From Myxococcales bacterium (lineage in GTDB: Bacteria > Myxococcota > Polyangia > HGW-17 > SLPX01), in assembly GCA_007131745.1 (NCBI GenBank), contig SLPX01000098.1, positions 1-6,059 on the forward strand: a DNA stretch of 6,059 nt, in the 5' to 3' direction. The position numbers and the translations under genes are program-made. Below the pieces are notes generated by a model. It was not told the DNA's origin, searched no databases, and saw only the letters and a program-made list of their open reading frames with translations. This document shows, one piece after another, positions 1 to 5,729 of this stretch. Positions within the stretch are counted from its first letter, which is position 1; each line of letters opens with the position of its first letter.

Positions 1-1178
1 CAATCGATTGGTTCAAAGATCCTGCTTTCCTGATGTACTGTTCCGAGCTTGCCACCGTGGCCACAAGCGCGGGATTGCTGGTTCCATTGAACGACGAAAC
101 CATGGTTCCCCTCGTGGGCCGTGAAACGTGGGATTTGTTCGTGGCCGAAGTCGGAAAACACAACAGGGGTGAAGATTCAGCGTTCACGACGATGAACTCC
201 AACCCGAGGGTTCGGAAGGTCGAGGCAGCTTTGGCGCCGGAAGACCTGAAACCCTGTCCCGAGTATGCTCCCGAGCATGTGCGTGATGAACTTCTTACGC
301 GGATCGCGTTCCAGCCGATGACCATGGCCGACATCGTGGAGCAATTCATCAGAACTCATATTCCGAGGGAAATCCTGGGTGAAGCGACCGCTCCGGCGCA
401 GGGCGCCATCTTGCAGGCCGTAAAGCCCGGAATCTTCGAAGCCATGGCGATGGACCAACTTCCCGACGACGACCCCCGCAAGGCGGCCGTGGACGCTCTT
501 TTCAATCAATTGGTGCAGTTGGTATCCACACCTTATGAGAGTTATGCTGCATTCCGTGAAGCGCTTGAACCGCTTCTCGAACAGGCACGGCAGGTAACCG
601 GACCCAGGGACGACACCGGCACCGGGCTTTTCGTGCCCCCGAGCCTTTTCCATGTTATCGCACAGGGCAAAATGGTCGGCGGCCTCCTGGACCTGGAATA
701 CGTGGGTCACGGAGTTCACTACTATGCTGTCCGGCTTGTAGAAGACGCGGATGTTGATGTAGATCCGGAACAGGATCCGGTTGGTGACGTACCTCCGGGT
801 GCCAGTTGTCAAGACAGCTGTGGTGACTGGTCTCCTGATCAAAGCTGTTACTGCGACAGCGATTGCGTCCAAAACAACGACTGTTGCGTAGATTATGAAC
901 AGTACTGCACCGAACCCCAAGATCCTTCACTAAGCACTTGCAGGGAAAGCTGTGATGGTGGAAGTCCCGATGGAAGTTGCTGGTGTGATGACGAGTGTTC
1001 CAGAATTGGTGACTGCTGCGACGATTATGCACAATACTGCGCAGCCGACGGTTCGCTAAGCAGCTGCCAGGATAGATGTGGCGATGATAGCCTCGACTTG
1101 AGTTGCTGGTGTGATGATCAATGTACCGAAAACGGCGACTGCTGCGACGATTACGTTCTCTACTGCACCGTCGGATAG
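1..1178 (+). CDS. Exported protein with three C-terminal somatomedin-B-like domains (5' end outside window)
   Basis: The frame is open from base 3, and the first ATG (33) has no ribosome binding site, so the start lies upstream. 391 residues are visible, numbered here from base 3. Residues 1 to about 245 are a mostly helical-looking region that I do not recognise. An acidic, Pro-containing linker follows (about 246-266). Three 34-residue modules come next, at 269-302, 313-346 and 355-388. Each has eight cysteines spaced C-x3-C-x8-C-x-C-x3-C-x5-CC-x6-C, with Asp after the fourth Cys and D-Y after the CC pair. This is the somatomedin B knot; human vitronectin differs only by x9 in the second loop. 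SMB domains are extracellular, form four disulfides and usually mediate protein binding, so export is expected, but the signal peptide would lie outside the window. The role is unknown; adhesion or surface binding is only a guess. The SMB call is firm, the rest of the protein unassigned. Confidence 0.85.
   Translation, partial: IDWFKDPAFLMYCSELATVATSAGLLVPLNDETMVPLVGRETWDLFVAEVGKHNRGEDSAFTTMNSNPRVRKVEAALAPEDLKPCPEYAPEHVRDELLTRIAFQPMTMADIVEQFIRTHIPREILGEATAPAQGAILQAVKPGIFEAMAMDQLPDDDPRKAAVDALFNQLVQLVSTPYESYAAFREALEPLLEQARQVTGPRDDTGTGLFVPPSLFHVIAQGKMVGGLLDLEYVGHGVHYYAVRLVEDADVDVDPEQDPVGDVPPGASCQDSCGDWSPDQSCYCDSDCVQNNDCCVDYEQYCTEPQDPSLSTCRESCDGGSPDGSCWCDDECSRIGDCCDDYAQYCAADGSLSSCQDRCGDDSLDLSCWCDDQCTENGDCCDDYVLYCTVG
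807..1166 (+). repeat. Three tandem SMB-coding repeats of 102 bp
   Basis: The units are 807-908, 939-1040 and 1065-1166, separated by linkers of 10 and 8 codons that share an S-L-S core. Units 2 and 3 are much closer to each other in DNA than to unit 1. They share identical 17-base blocks at 975-991/1101-1117 and 1011-1027/1137-1153, both offset by 126 bases. This suggests unit 2 or 3 arose by a later duplication, although conserved Cys, Trp and Asp codons contribute to the match. Confidence 0.85.
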
Positions 1179-1277
1179 ACTTCCACATCAAATCCACCAT
1201 TGTAAGACCGAAAAGCTTTTCCAATCCCTTCCACTTTATAAACAAGCCCGATGCAAGTCACAGTCAAAGAATTGATG

Positions 1278-1306
1278 TTGACCTGTCTTTCCGAAACCGG
1301 GATAAA
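1278..1306 (+). promoter_or_regulatory. Candidate sigma70 promoter for tex
   Basis: TTGACC (1278-1283) and GATAAA (1301-1306) are separated by 17 bases, giving a predicted start near 1313 and a leader of about 40 bases before the tex ATG. The -35 box matches the consensus at 5 of 6 positions and the -10 box at 4 of 6. Two copies of TCCGAAAC (1290-1297, 1307-1314) bracket the -10 box. The rest of the 1179-1351 gap contains a 12-bp palindrome, GAAAAGCTTTTC (1210-1221), but no convincing terminator. Confidence 0.5.
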
Positions 1307-1338
1307 TCCGAAACAGGAAAAATTGAATAATGAAGATT

Positions 1339-1354
1339 GGAGCGAAGAGGTATG
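1339..1354 (+). promoter_or_regulatory. Ribosome binding site that decides the tex start
   Basis: GGAG at 1339-1342 lies nine bases before ATG at 1352, which supports that ATG. The in-frame TTG at 1337 would add five residues, but its upstream sequence has no clear Shine-Dalgarno and the GGAG would fall inside the gene. The AAGAGG right next to the ATG is too close to serve it. Confidence 0.6.
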
Positions 1355-3808
1355 AGCAAGACCGGAGGGTTTGATACGCCCGAACTCGAATCGTTCGTAT
1401 TGAACAAGATAGCATCGGAACTGGCGCTGGACCTGCAAGGTGTCCGGGCCGTGGTAAGCCTGTTAAACGAGGGCGCAACGGTTCCCTTTATTGCGCGTTA
1501 CCGGAAGGAGGCTACCGGCGGGCTGGACGAGGTGCAGATCCGAAGCATCGAGGAGCGCAAGACGTACCTGTTGGAACTCGAAGACAGGCGGAAAGCGATC
1601 CTCAAGAGCATTGAAGATCAAGGGAAGCTTACCGAAGAACTGGAAAAAAAGATCCGCGCGGCGACAACGAAGACCGAGCTGGAGGATCTTTATCTGCCTT
1701 ACAAGCCCAAGCGCCGGACCAAAGCCGCGATCGCCAGGGAAATGGGACTCGAACCCCTGGCGCAAAGGATACTGGAACAACCCCTGGAAGGGGATCCGCT
1801 GGAAGAGGGCCGGGTTTTTGTGGATCCGGAAAAGAAGATTGAAACCGCGGCGGATGCGCTCAAGTGGGCGGGAGAGATAGTTGTGGAAACGATCGTGGAA
1901 GATGCGGACGTGAGATCCTTATTGCGAAAGGTCATGTGGGAAGAGGGAATGCTTAGGACCAGGCTCGTGGAGAAGAAGGCGGATAAGAAAGCGGAGGCAA
2001 AGAGCTGGGATGAAGAGAGCAAGATTGGTGGTGGGGATGCAAGAACCAAGTATGAAGACTACTATGATTACGAAGAACAGGTGTTGCGCATCCCATCGCA
2101 TCGATACCTTGCAGTTCGCCGTGGGGAGAACGAGGAGGTATTGAAGTGCAGTGTGGAAATAGACGCGGAATCTTTCAAGACCCGGGTTGAGATGAAGTTT
2201 GAGTTGAATCCTGCTTCTCCATTTGCCGGGGAATTGCAATCCGCTGTGGATGCGGCCGTGAAGCGCCGGCTCGTTCCCTCGGTCGAGACCGATGTGAGGG
2301 TGGATTTGAAAGAGCGTTCCGATTTGGCAGCGGTCGATGTATTCGCCGAAAACCTGGAAAACCTTCTCTTGGCTGCGCCGTTCGGGGGGCGGCCGGTGGT
2401 GGGCATTGATCCCGGGCTTCGCACGGGGTGCAAATGCGCGGCAGTCGACGACACCGGCAAGTACCTGGACAATATCACTATCTACCCGGCAAGAGGCGAT
2501 GACGCGGCGGCCAAGTCGAAAATCATGTTGGCGGGGTTTTTCACAAAACACCGTCCTGCCGCGGTCGCGGTGGGCAATGGAACGGGCGGGCGGGAGGCAG
2601 AACGGCTTGTTCGAGAGGTGCTGAGGGAAAACGAAGAGCTTAGGAATATCCTGGTGGTTTCGGTTAGCGAAGCCGGGGCGAGCGTCTATAGTGCTTCGGA
2701 CATAGCTCGGAAAGAATTTCCCGACCTGGATTTGACGGTCCGGGGCGCTGTCTCGATAGCGAGGAGGCTCCAGGATCCACTGGCCGAGTTGGTAAAGATC
2801 GATCCGAAATCCATCGGGGTGGGGCAATACCAGCATGACGTGCATCAACCTCTATTGCAGACCAAGCTGCACCAGGTCGTGGAGAGTTGCGTAAACCGGG
2901 TCGGGGTGGAACTCAACACAGCAAGCTCTTCGCTTCTCTCTTACGTGGCCGGGGTTGGGCCTTCAATGGCCGACAGAATAGTTGAGCACAGGGAGGCTGC
3001 GGGCGCGTTCAAATCCAGGAAAGCGCTCATGAAGGTAAAGGGGCTGGGACCGAAGACCTACGAACAGGCAGCTGGTTTTCTTCGGGTATACGAAAGCGAC
3101 CATCCGCTGGATCGTTCCGCGGTTCACCCCGAGCGGTATGTGCTGGTGGAAACCATGGCCCGGGATCTCGGCGTGCCTCTTACGGATCTCGTTGGAAATG
3201 CTGAATCAGCGTCCAAGATACCCATTGAAAATTACGTTGGAAACGGGGTGGGCGAACCCACCCTGAAAGACATCATAGCCGAGCTGAGCAAACCGGGAAG
3301 GGACCCCAGGAAGAGCTTTGAAGCTCCGAGTTTTCGTGAAGATGTAAATGAATTGGAAGATCTTTCGCCTGGCATGGTCATCGACGGAGTGGTGACCAAT
3401 GTCACGGCTTTCGGGGCTTTCGTGGATGTGGGGGTTCACCAGGACGGATTGGTACACGTGAGTCAACTGGCAGATCGGTTCGTGAAAAACCCGGGTGATG
3501 TTGTCAAGGTGGGCGACATTTTGAAGGTAAAGGTTTTGGATGTGGATCCCGAGCGACGGAGAATATCACTTACCGCGCGCATGGACGTTTCACCGGCAGA
3601 GAATTCGGCCGGTGGAGTTCACGTGAAAACCGATGCAGGAAGCGATAGGAACAAGCGAGTCGACAGGAACAGGCACGGCGATCGGAAGGGAAGAGGAGGC
3701 GAAGACAAACGCGGAAAGAAAAACGAGTTCCGGGAAAACAAGTTTACAAACAATCCCTTTGCCGAACTGCTGGGAAAAAACAAAGGACGCGGTCTGAACC
3801 GGAACTGA
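1352..3808 (+). CDS. tex: Tex family RNA-binding transcription accessory protein
   Basis: 818 residues, slightly longer than the roughly 770-785 of E. coli and Pseudomonas Tex. The N-terminal Tex domain includes the conserved YLPYKPKRRTKA stretch (about 114-125). A YqgF/RNase-H-like domain begins at GIDPGLRTG (about 351-359); candidate acidic residues are D353, E440 (SEAGASVYSA) and D475 (RLQDPL). The near-invariant DPKSIGVGQYQHDV follows. A helix-hairpin-helix region (about 525-595) contains AGVGPSMADRI and KGLGPKTYEQAAGF. A C-terminal S1 domain (about 671-745) has VTAFGAFVDVG and DGLVHVS. The end (746-818) is a basic low-complexity tail containing NPFAELL. Tex is a cytoplasmic nucleic-acid-binding factor linked to transcription and RNA metabolism; its exact biochemical role is debated. 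Residues about 206-233 form a Lys/Glu-rich insertion relative to the enterobacterial proteins. The gene appears to be transcribed alone and converges on the FTR-like gene 18 bases downstream. All domains look intact. Confidence 0.97.
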   Translation: MSKTGGFDTPELESFVLNKIASELALDLQGVRAVVSLLNEGATVPFIARYRKEATGGLDEVQIRSIEERKTYLLELEDRRKAILKSIEDQGKLTEELEKKIRAATTKTELEDLYLPYKPKRRTKAAIAREMGLEPLAQRILEQPLEGDPLEEGRVFVDPEKKIETAADALKWAGEIVVETIVEDADVRSLLRKVMWEEGMLRTRLVEKKADKKAEAKSWDEESKIGGGDARTKYEDYYDYEEQVLRIPSHRYLAVRRGENEEVLKCSVEIDAESFKTRVEMKFELNPASPFAGELQSAVDAAVKRRLVPSVETDVRVDLKERSDLAAVDVFAENLENLLLAAPFGGRPVVGIDPGLRTGCKCAAVDDTGKYLDNITIYPARGDDAAAKSKIMLAGFFTKHRPAAVAVGNGTGGREAERLVREVLRENEELRNILVVSVSEAGASVYSASDIARKEFPDLDLTVRGAVSIARRLQDPLAELVKIDPKSIGVGQYQHDVHQPLLQTKLHQVVESCVNRVGVELNTASSSLLSYVAGVGPSMADRIVEHREAAGAFKSRKALMKVKGLGPKTYEQAAGFLRVYESDHPLDRSAVHPERYVLVETMARDLGVPLTDLVGNAESASKIPIENYVGNGVGEPTLKDIIAELSKPGRDPRKSFEAPSFREDVNELEDLSPGMVIDGVVTNVTAFGAFVDVGVHQDGLVHVSQLADRFVKNPGDVVKVGDILKVKVLDVDPERRRISLTARMDVSPAENSAGGVHVKTDAGSDRNKRVDRNRHGDRKGRGGEDKRGKKNEFRENKFTNNPFAELLGKNKGRGLNRN

Positions 3809-3826
3809 CGCGACCTCGCAGATTGT

Positions 3827-4162
3827 CTAAAAGAGGAACTTCTCTTCAGGACGCCTTTCGGGAACGTATGCGCGGGGAATCTTTTCTTCATTCCATTCCC
3901 TGGAAACGTAAAGGTTGCAGTAGCAACTCCCGAATTCTTCTACATCGGGAGCGCGGTAGACGCAGGGGCATATGATGTCCCTGTCGGATTCGCGGTCGCC
4001 CATGGCCAGCCTGCACGGACATGACATGTAACCGTAACGCTTCCGGTTGATGATGAGTGCTTCCAGTAGCCCATCGACTCGTTTTCTGTCCTTGTTGAAA
4101 TAGTAACCTTTGGGTTCCTGGATTTTTTTCAATGCTTCGTATAGTTTCTCGACTTCATTCAT
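3827..4162 (-). CDS. Ferredoxin-thioredoxin reductase catalytic-subunit-like Fe-S protein
   Basis: 111 residues, the normal size for FTR beta. Six cysteines form three CxC pairs: CPC at 48-50, CPC at 65-67 and CYC at 80-82. In plant FTR these supply the 4Fe-4S ligands and the active-site disulfide, which passes electrons from ferredoxin to a protein disulfide. By position, C48, C65, C67 and C80 would be ligands and C50/C82 the redox pair. Two departures from the plant protein (CPC-x16-CPC-x8-CHC) are visible: spacings of 14 and 12, and Tyr81 in place of the His next to the active-site Cys. Both suggest the bacterial/archaeal FTR-like or ferredoxin:disulfide reductase branch. No FTR variable (alpha) subunit is in the window. 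The start overlaps the glutaredoxin stop (ATGA), so translation is probably coupled and the glutaredoxin is the obvious partner. The gene ends in TAG, 18 bases from the tex stop. The family call is strong; the substrate is inferred. Confidence 0.9.
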   Translation of the reverse strand: MNEVEKLYEALKKIQEPKGYYFNKDRKRVDGLLEALIINRKRYGYMSCPCRLAMGDRESDRDIICPCVYRAPDVEEFGSCYCNLYVSREWNEEKIPRAYVPERRPEEKFLF

Positions 4163-4410
4163 GTCTTCAACGCCTCTTCGATTTCATCCTGTTTGAATCC
4201 GTAAATGGTTTTATCCCGGATGAAGATGGTGGGGAATGTGACGACCGGGTTCATTTTTTTCAATTCTTGCATGATCGCGTTTTTTTCTTCTGCATCCAGT
4301 AGATCCACATCGGTGAATTCGTATGGAATGGAAGAATCATCGAAATACTCTTTCGCAGTTTTGCAGAAACTGCATGTGCTGAGCGTATACATTTTTACCC
4401 GTGCATCCAT
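4159..4410 (-). CDS. Glutaredoxin-like small thiol-disulfide oxidoreductase
   Basis: 83 residues with a thioredoxin-fold signature: MYTLSTCSFCKTAKEYF with active-site C13-S-F-C16, then FPTIFI with the cis-Pro at P60, then the GF pair (71-72) followed by the DEIEEAL helix. The size fits single-domain glutaredoxin/NrdH-like proteins. The ATG at 4410 is chosen because GGAGG sits five bases upstream. In-frame alternatives at 4434 (ATG) and 4476 (TTG) would add N-terminal residues that do not look like glutaredoxin. It is the first gene of a two-gene minus-strand unit, and its TGA overlaps the start of the FTR-like gene. The likely role is a cytoplasmic dithiol carrier reduced by the FTR-like partner rather than by glutathione, but reduction by glutathione or by thioredoxin reductase cannot be excluded. 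It is cytosolic, as no signal peptide is visible. Confidence 0.93.
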   Translation of the reverse strand: MDARVKMYTLSTCSFCKTAKEYFDDSSIPYEFTDVDLLDAEEKNAIMQELKKMNPVVTFPTIFIRDKTIYGFKQDEIEEALKT

Positions 4411-4415
4411 GGCGG

Positions 4416-4420
4416 CCTCC
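4416..4420 (-). promoter_or_regulatory. Shine-Dalgarno of the glutaredoxin gene
   Basis: On the minus strand this reads GGAGG, five bases before the ATG at 4410. It is the strongest ribosome binding site in this reading frame and fixes the short 83-residue form as the likely product. Confidence 0.8.
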
Positions 4421-4448
4421 GTTTGGAAGTTCATAACTCCGAGCAACA

Positions 4449-4476
4449 CTTTTAACACATCGGATAGTCCGTGCAA
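4449..4476 (-). promoter_or_regulatory. Possible promoter of the glutaredoxin/FTR-like pair
   Basis: On the minus strand TTGCAC (4476-4471), 16 bases and TAAAAG (4454-4449) follow one another. A TG one base upstream of the -10 gives an extended -10 element. The -35 is poor. The predicted start near 4442 would leave a leader of about 30 bases to the ATG at 4410. Confidence 0.35.
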
Positions 4477-4524
4477 ATAGATGGAACGGTTTGGCGCTGG
4501 TCTTTGAATTACTGCAAGTCTCTG

Positions 4525-4553
4525 TTGAACTCTCTGTCTTTCACGAATAGAAT
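4525..4553 (+). promoter_or_regulatory. Sigma70-type promoter of the response regulator gene
   Basis: TTGAAC (4525-4530), a 17-base spacer and TAGAAT (4548-4553). The -10 matches at 5 of 6 positions and the -35 at 4 of 6. Transcription would start near 4560, about 20 bases before the TTG start. A direct repeat of TCTCTGT (4519-4525 and 4531-4537, 12-base period) flanks the -35 box and could be a regulator site. Confidence 0.55.
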
Positions 4554-4566
4554 TGCGGCCGAAAAC

Positions 4567-4583
4567 GGAGGTATTTTTGGTTG
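4567..4583 (+). promoter_or_regulatory. Strong ribosome binding site with TTG start
   Basis: GGAGG (4567-4571) lies nine bases before TTG at 4581. No in-frame ATG occurs near the start of the receiver domain; the next possible start, another TTG within the WELNKK stretch, lacks a comparable site. This supports initiation at TTG 4581 with a 15-18 residue N-terminal extension before the first beta strand. Confidence 0.7.
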
Positions 4584-5315
4584 TCCGACGAGCAGGCCGT
4601 AAGAAAGGCGTGGGAATTGAATAAGAAGAGAGAAAAAATCCTTATCGTGGAAGATGACCGTTCATTGTCTCGTGGACTGGAGATGAATCTGGAATTCGAA
4701 GGATACGAGGTTTGCCTGGCCGAGGACGGAGAGGCCGGGCTGGCGGCCGCGCTGGATGAAAACCCTGATTTGATTGTACTGGACCTGAGGCTTCCGAAAT
4801 TGAGCGGGCTTGAAGTTTTGGAATGTTTGCGGGAACAAGGGCGGGAGACGCCGGTAATCATCCTTTCAGCCATGGGACGGGAAGACGACAAGGTCAGGGG
4901 GTTGAAGCTGGGCGCGGATGATTATGTTTCCAAGCCTTTCGGGTTGAAAGAGCTGCTCGCCAGGATAGAATCCGCCCTCCGAAGAATTCGGAGAATCAGG
5001 GCGAGGGACGAAGATGTTACCTACCGGTTTGGTGATGTGGAAGTGGAGTGCAATTCGAGGTCGGTAAGAAGAGGAGGTCAAACCGTTCATCTTACGGCCA
5101 AGGAGTTTGATTTGCTGGCGGAATTCCTGGCGCATCCCGAACGGCCTTACACAAGGGAGACCTTGCTTAGAAAAGTCTGGGGGTATGATTACGAAGGCAC
5201 CGACCGGACGGTGGATAATTTCGTGCGGAGCTTGCGGAAGAAGCTGGAAGCAAGACCTCGTAAACCCGCTCATCTGCTCACCCTTCACGGTGTTGGGTAT
5301 GTTTTTAAATCATAG
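4581..5315 (+). CDS. OmpR/PhoB-type two-component response regulator
   Basis: 244 residues with two domains. The receiver (about 19-135) begins with KILIVEDD (acidic residues E24, D25, D26). It has phosphoacceptor D68 in IVLDLRLP, switch Ser S96, aromatic Y115 and catalytic K118 in YVSKPF, so it should be phosphorylatable. The C-terminal winged helix (about 148-243) has LTAKEFDLLAEFLAHP, KVWGYDYEGTDRTVDNFVRSLRKKLE (the recognition helix is in about 209-223) and the terminal GVGYVF of the family. The protein binds DNA in the cytoplasm as a phosphorylation-dependent dimer. The first 18 residues are a charged extension before the receiver. No histidine kinase lies beside it here, so its signal and targets are unknown. 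It is divergent from the glutaredoxin gene, making regulation of that pair or of itself possible but unproven. Confidence 0.96.
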   Translation: MSDEQAVRKAWELNKKREKILIVEDDRSLSRGLEMNLEFEGYEVCLAEDGEAGLAAALDENPDLIVLDLRLPKLSGLEVLECLREQGRETPVIILSAMGREDDKVRGLKLGADDYVSKPFGLKELLARIESALRRIRRIRARDEDVTYRFGDVEVECNSRSVRRGGQTVHLTAKEFDLLAEFLAHPERPYTRETLLRKVWGYDYEGTDRTVDNFVRSLRKKLEARPRKPAHLLTLHGVGYVFKS

Positions 5316-5330
5316 GGATTATGTGTATGC

Positions 5331-5345
5331 CGGCTGCAAAAGCCG
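5331..5345 (+). terminator. Weak candidate terminator after the response regulator
   Basis: CGGCT and AGCCG form a 5-bp stem with a GCAAA loop 15 bases after the stop codon. The sequence after it is only moderately T-rich and has no clean T tract, so termination would be inefficient at best. Confidence 0.3.
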
Positions 5346-5383
5346 AGGTTTGCTTTCATGGTTTTGTATGAATTCAGCATTGA

Positions 5384-5425
5384 ATTACAGTGTTGTTGTG
5401 CTTACAAAAAAATGTTGACTGTAAT
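5384..5425. repeat. 8-bp inverted repeat overlapping a promoter -35
   Basis: ATTACAGT (5384-5391) and its exact reverse complement ACTGTAAT (5418-5425) are 26 bases apart. The right half covers the end of the candidate -35 hexamer TTGACT (5415-5420). It could be an operator for a dimeric regulator or the stem of a hairpin. Only the symmetry is observed; the function is inferred. Confidence 0.4.
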
Positions 5426-5442
5426 GTGTTTTTCGGTACTAT
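5415..5442 (+). promoter_or_regulatory. Candidate promoter ahead of the lipoprotein gene
   Basis: TTGACT (5415-5420; 5 of 6 matches), a 16-base spacer and TACTAT (5437-5442; 4 of 6). Transcription from near 5449 would give a leader of almost 290 bases that includes the palindromic element. Before the insertion the leader would have been about 125 bases. Confidence 0.45.
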
Positions 5443-5545
5443 TTTCCTAACATGTTGTTTCCGGATCTCCATTTTTTCCCTTTATTGAAGAGAACATTCG
5501 TATGGCGGCATGAAAACTCCGATGAGTATTGCCGCGTTAATCTTA

Positions 5546-5704
5546 GGGCTGACTCAAAAACAAGTTCCCAGGACCGAGTCCGTCGAGGCGCCCGCCCGGC
5601 AAGGCGCGAGGAGGGAGAATACTTTGACGTATTCAAACGACGAGCAACGCCGCAGGGCGGGATGGATCGGCGTACGAATCCAGGAGTTGTTTTTGAGTCA
5701 GCCC
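5546..5704. mobile_element. MITE-like non-autonomous palindromic element
   Basis: The perfect terminal inverted repeats read GGGCTGACTCAAAAACAA at the left (5546-5563), with the exact complement at 5687-5704. One further A/T pair at 5545/5705 extends the match to 19. TTA occurs directly outside both ends (5543-5545 and 5705-5707), consistent with a 3-bp target duplication or a TA-containing target. The whole element is an imperfect palindrome. CCCGCCC/GGGCGGG (5591-5597/5655-5661) and a central GAATAC-N6-GTATTC (5617-5634) share the same centre as the ends. It carries no transposase. A miniature element mobilised in trans by an insertion sequence with similar ends is the best reading; the family is not identified. 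A structured repetitive extragenic element is the alternative. Confidence 0.8.
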
Positions 5705-5710
5705 TTAGCA

Positions 5711-5723
5711 GGCCTGACAGGCC
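5711..5723. repeat. Palindrome next to the lipoprotein ribosome binding site
   Basis: GGCCTG-A-CAGGCC is a 6-bp inverted repeat with a single central base, directly before the GGGGAG ribosome binding site. As DNA it could be a dimer-binding site. As RNA it could form only a short GGCC stem with a five-base loop. It lies four bases beyond the TTA flank of the element. Confidence 0.35.
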
Positions 5724-5729
5724 GGGGAG
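5724..5729 (+). promoter_or_regulatory. Shine-Dalgarno of the lipoprotein gene
   Basis: GGGGAG lies seven bases before ATG at 5737, a good match and spacing. It confirms a start that is otherwise followed by only a partial gene. Confidence 0.7.

Noticed and set aside
177..920. 247-codon open frame on the minus strand, and another at 655-1245
   Set aside because: Both lie antisense to the SMB protein. The second translates the repeats into low-complexity His/Arg/Ser sequence. Neither has a recognisable domain.
807..1166. CRISPR-like or non-coding repeat array
   Set aside because: The repetition is in codon register, the spacers are short similar linkers, and the product is a clear SMB domain series.
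1337..1351. TTG at 1337 as the tex start
   Set aside because: It lacks an upstream ribosome binding site, whereas the ATG at 1352 has GGAG nine bases before it.
1919..2848. 309-codon open frame on the minus strand inside tex
   Set aside because: Tex is intact and strongly conserved on the plus strand; the antisense translation has no domain and no plausible start signal.
3830..3845. AAGAG-N6-CTCTT as a bidirectional terminator between the convergent genes
   Set aside because: The stem is only five A/T-rich pairs, lies inside the FTR-like coding region and has no T tract that fits tex termination.
4411..4476. Longer glutaredoxin starting at TTG 4476 or ATG 4434
   Set aside because: The extra residues do not align with the glutaredoxin fold, and the GGAGG five bases before ATG 4410 marks a better start. 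The candidate promoter -10 would also fall inside the longest form.
4205..4480. 91-codon plus-strand frame opposite the glutaredoxin gene
   Set aside because: The glutaredoxin has catalytic motifs and a strong ribosome binding site; this is its antisense shadow.
5369..5390. TGAATT direct repeat with 12-base period as a response regulator site
   Set aside because: The repeat is short, A/T-rich and in an A/T-rich region, so chance occurrence is likely.
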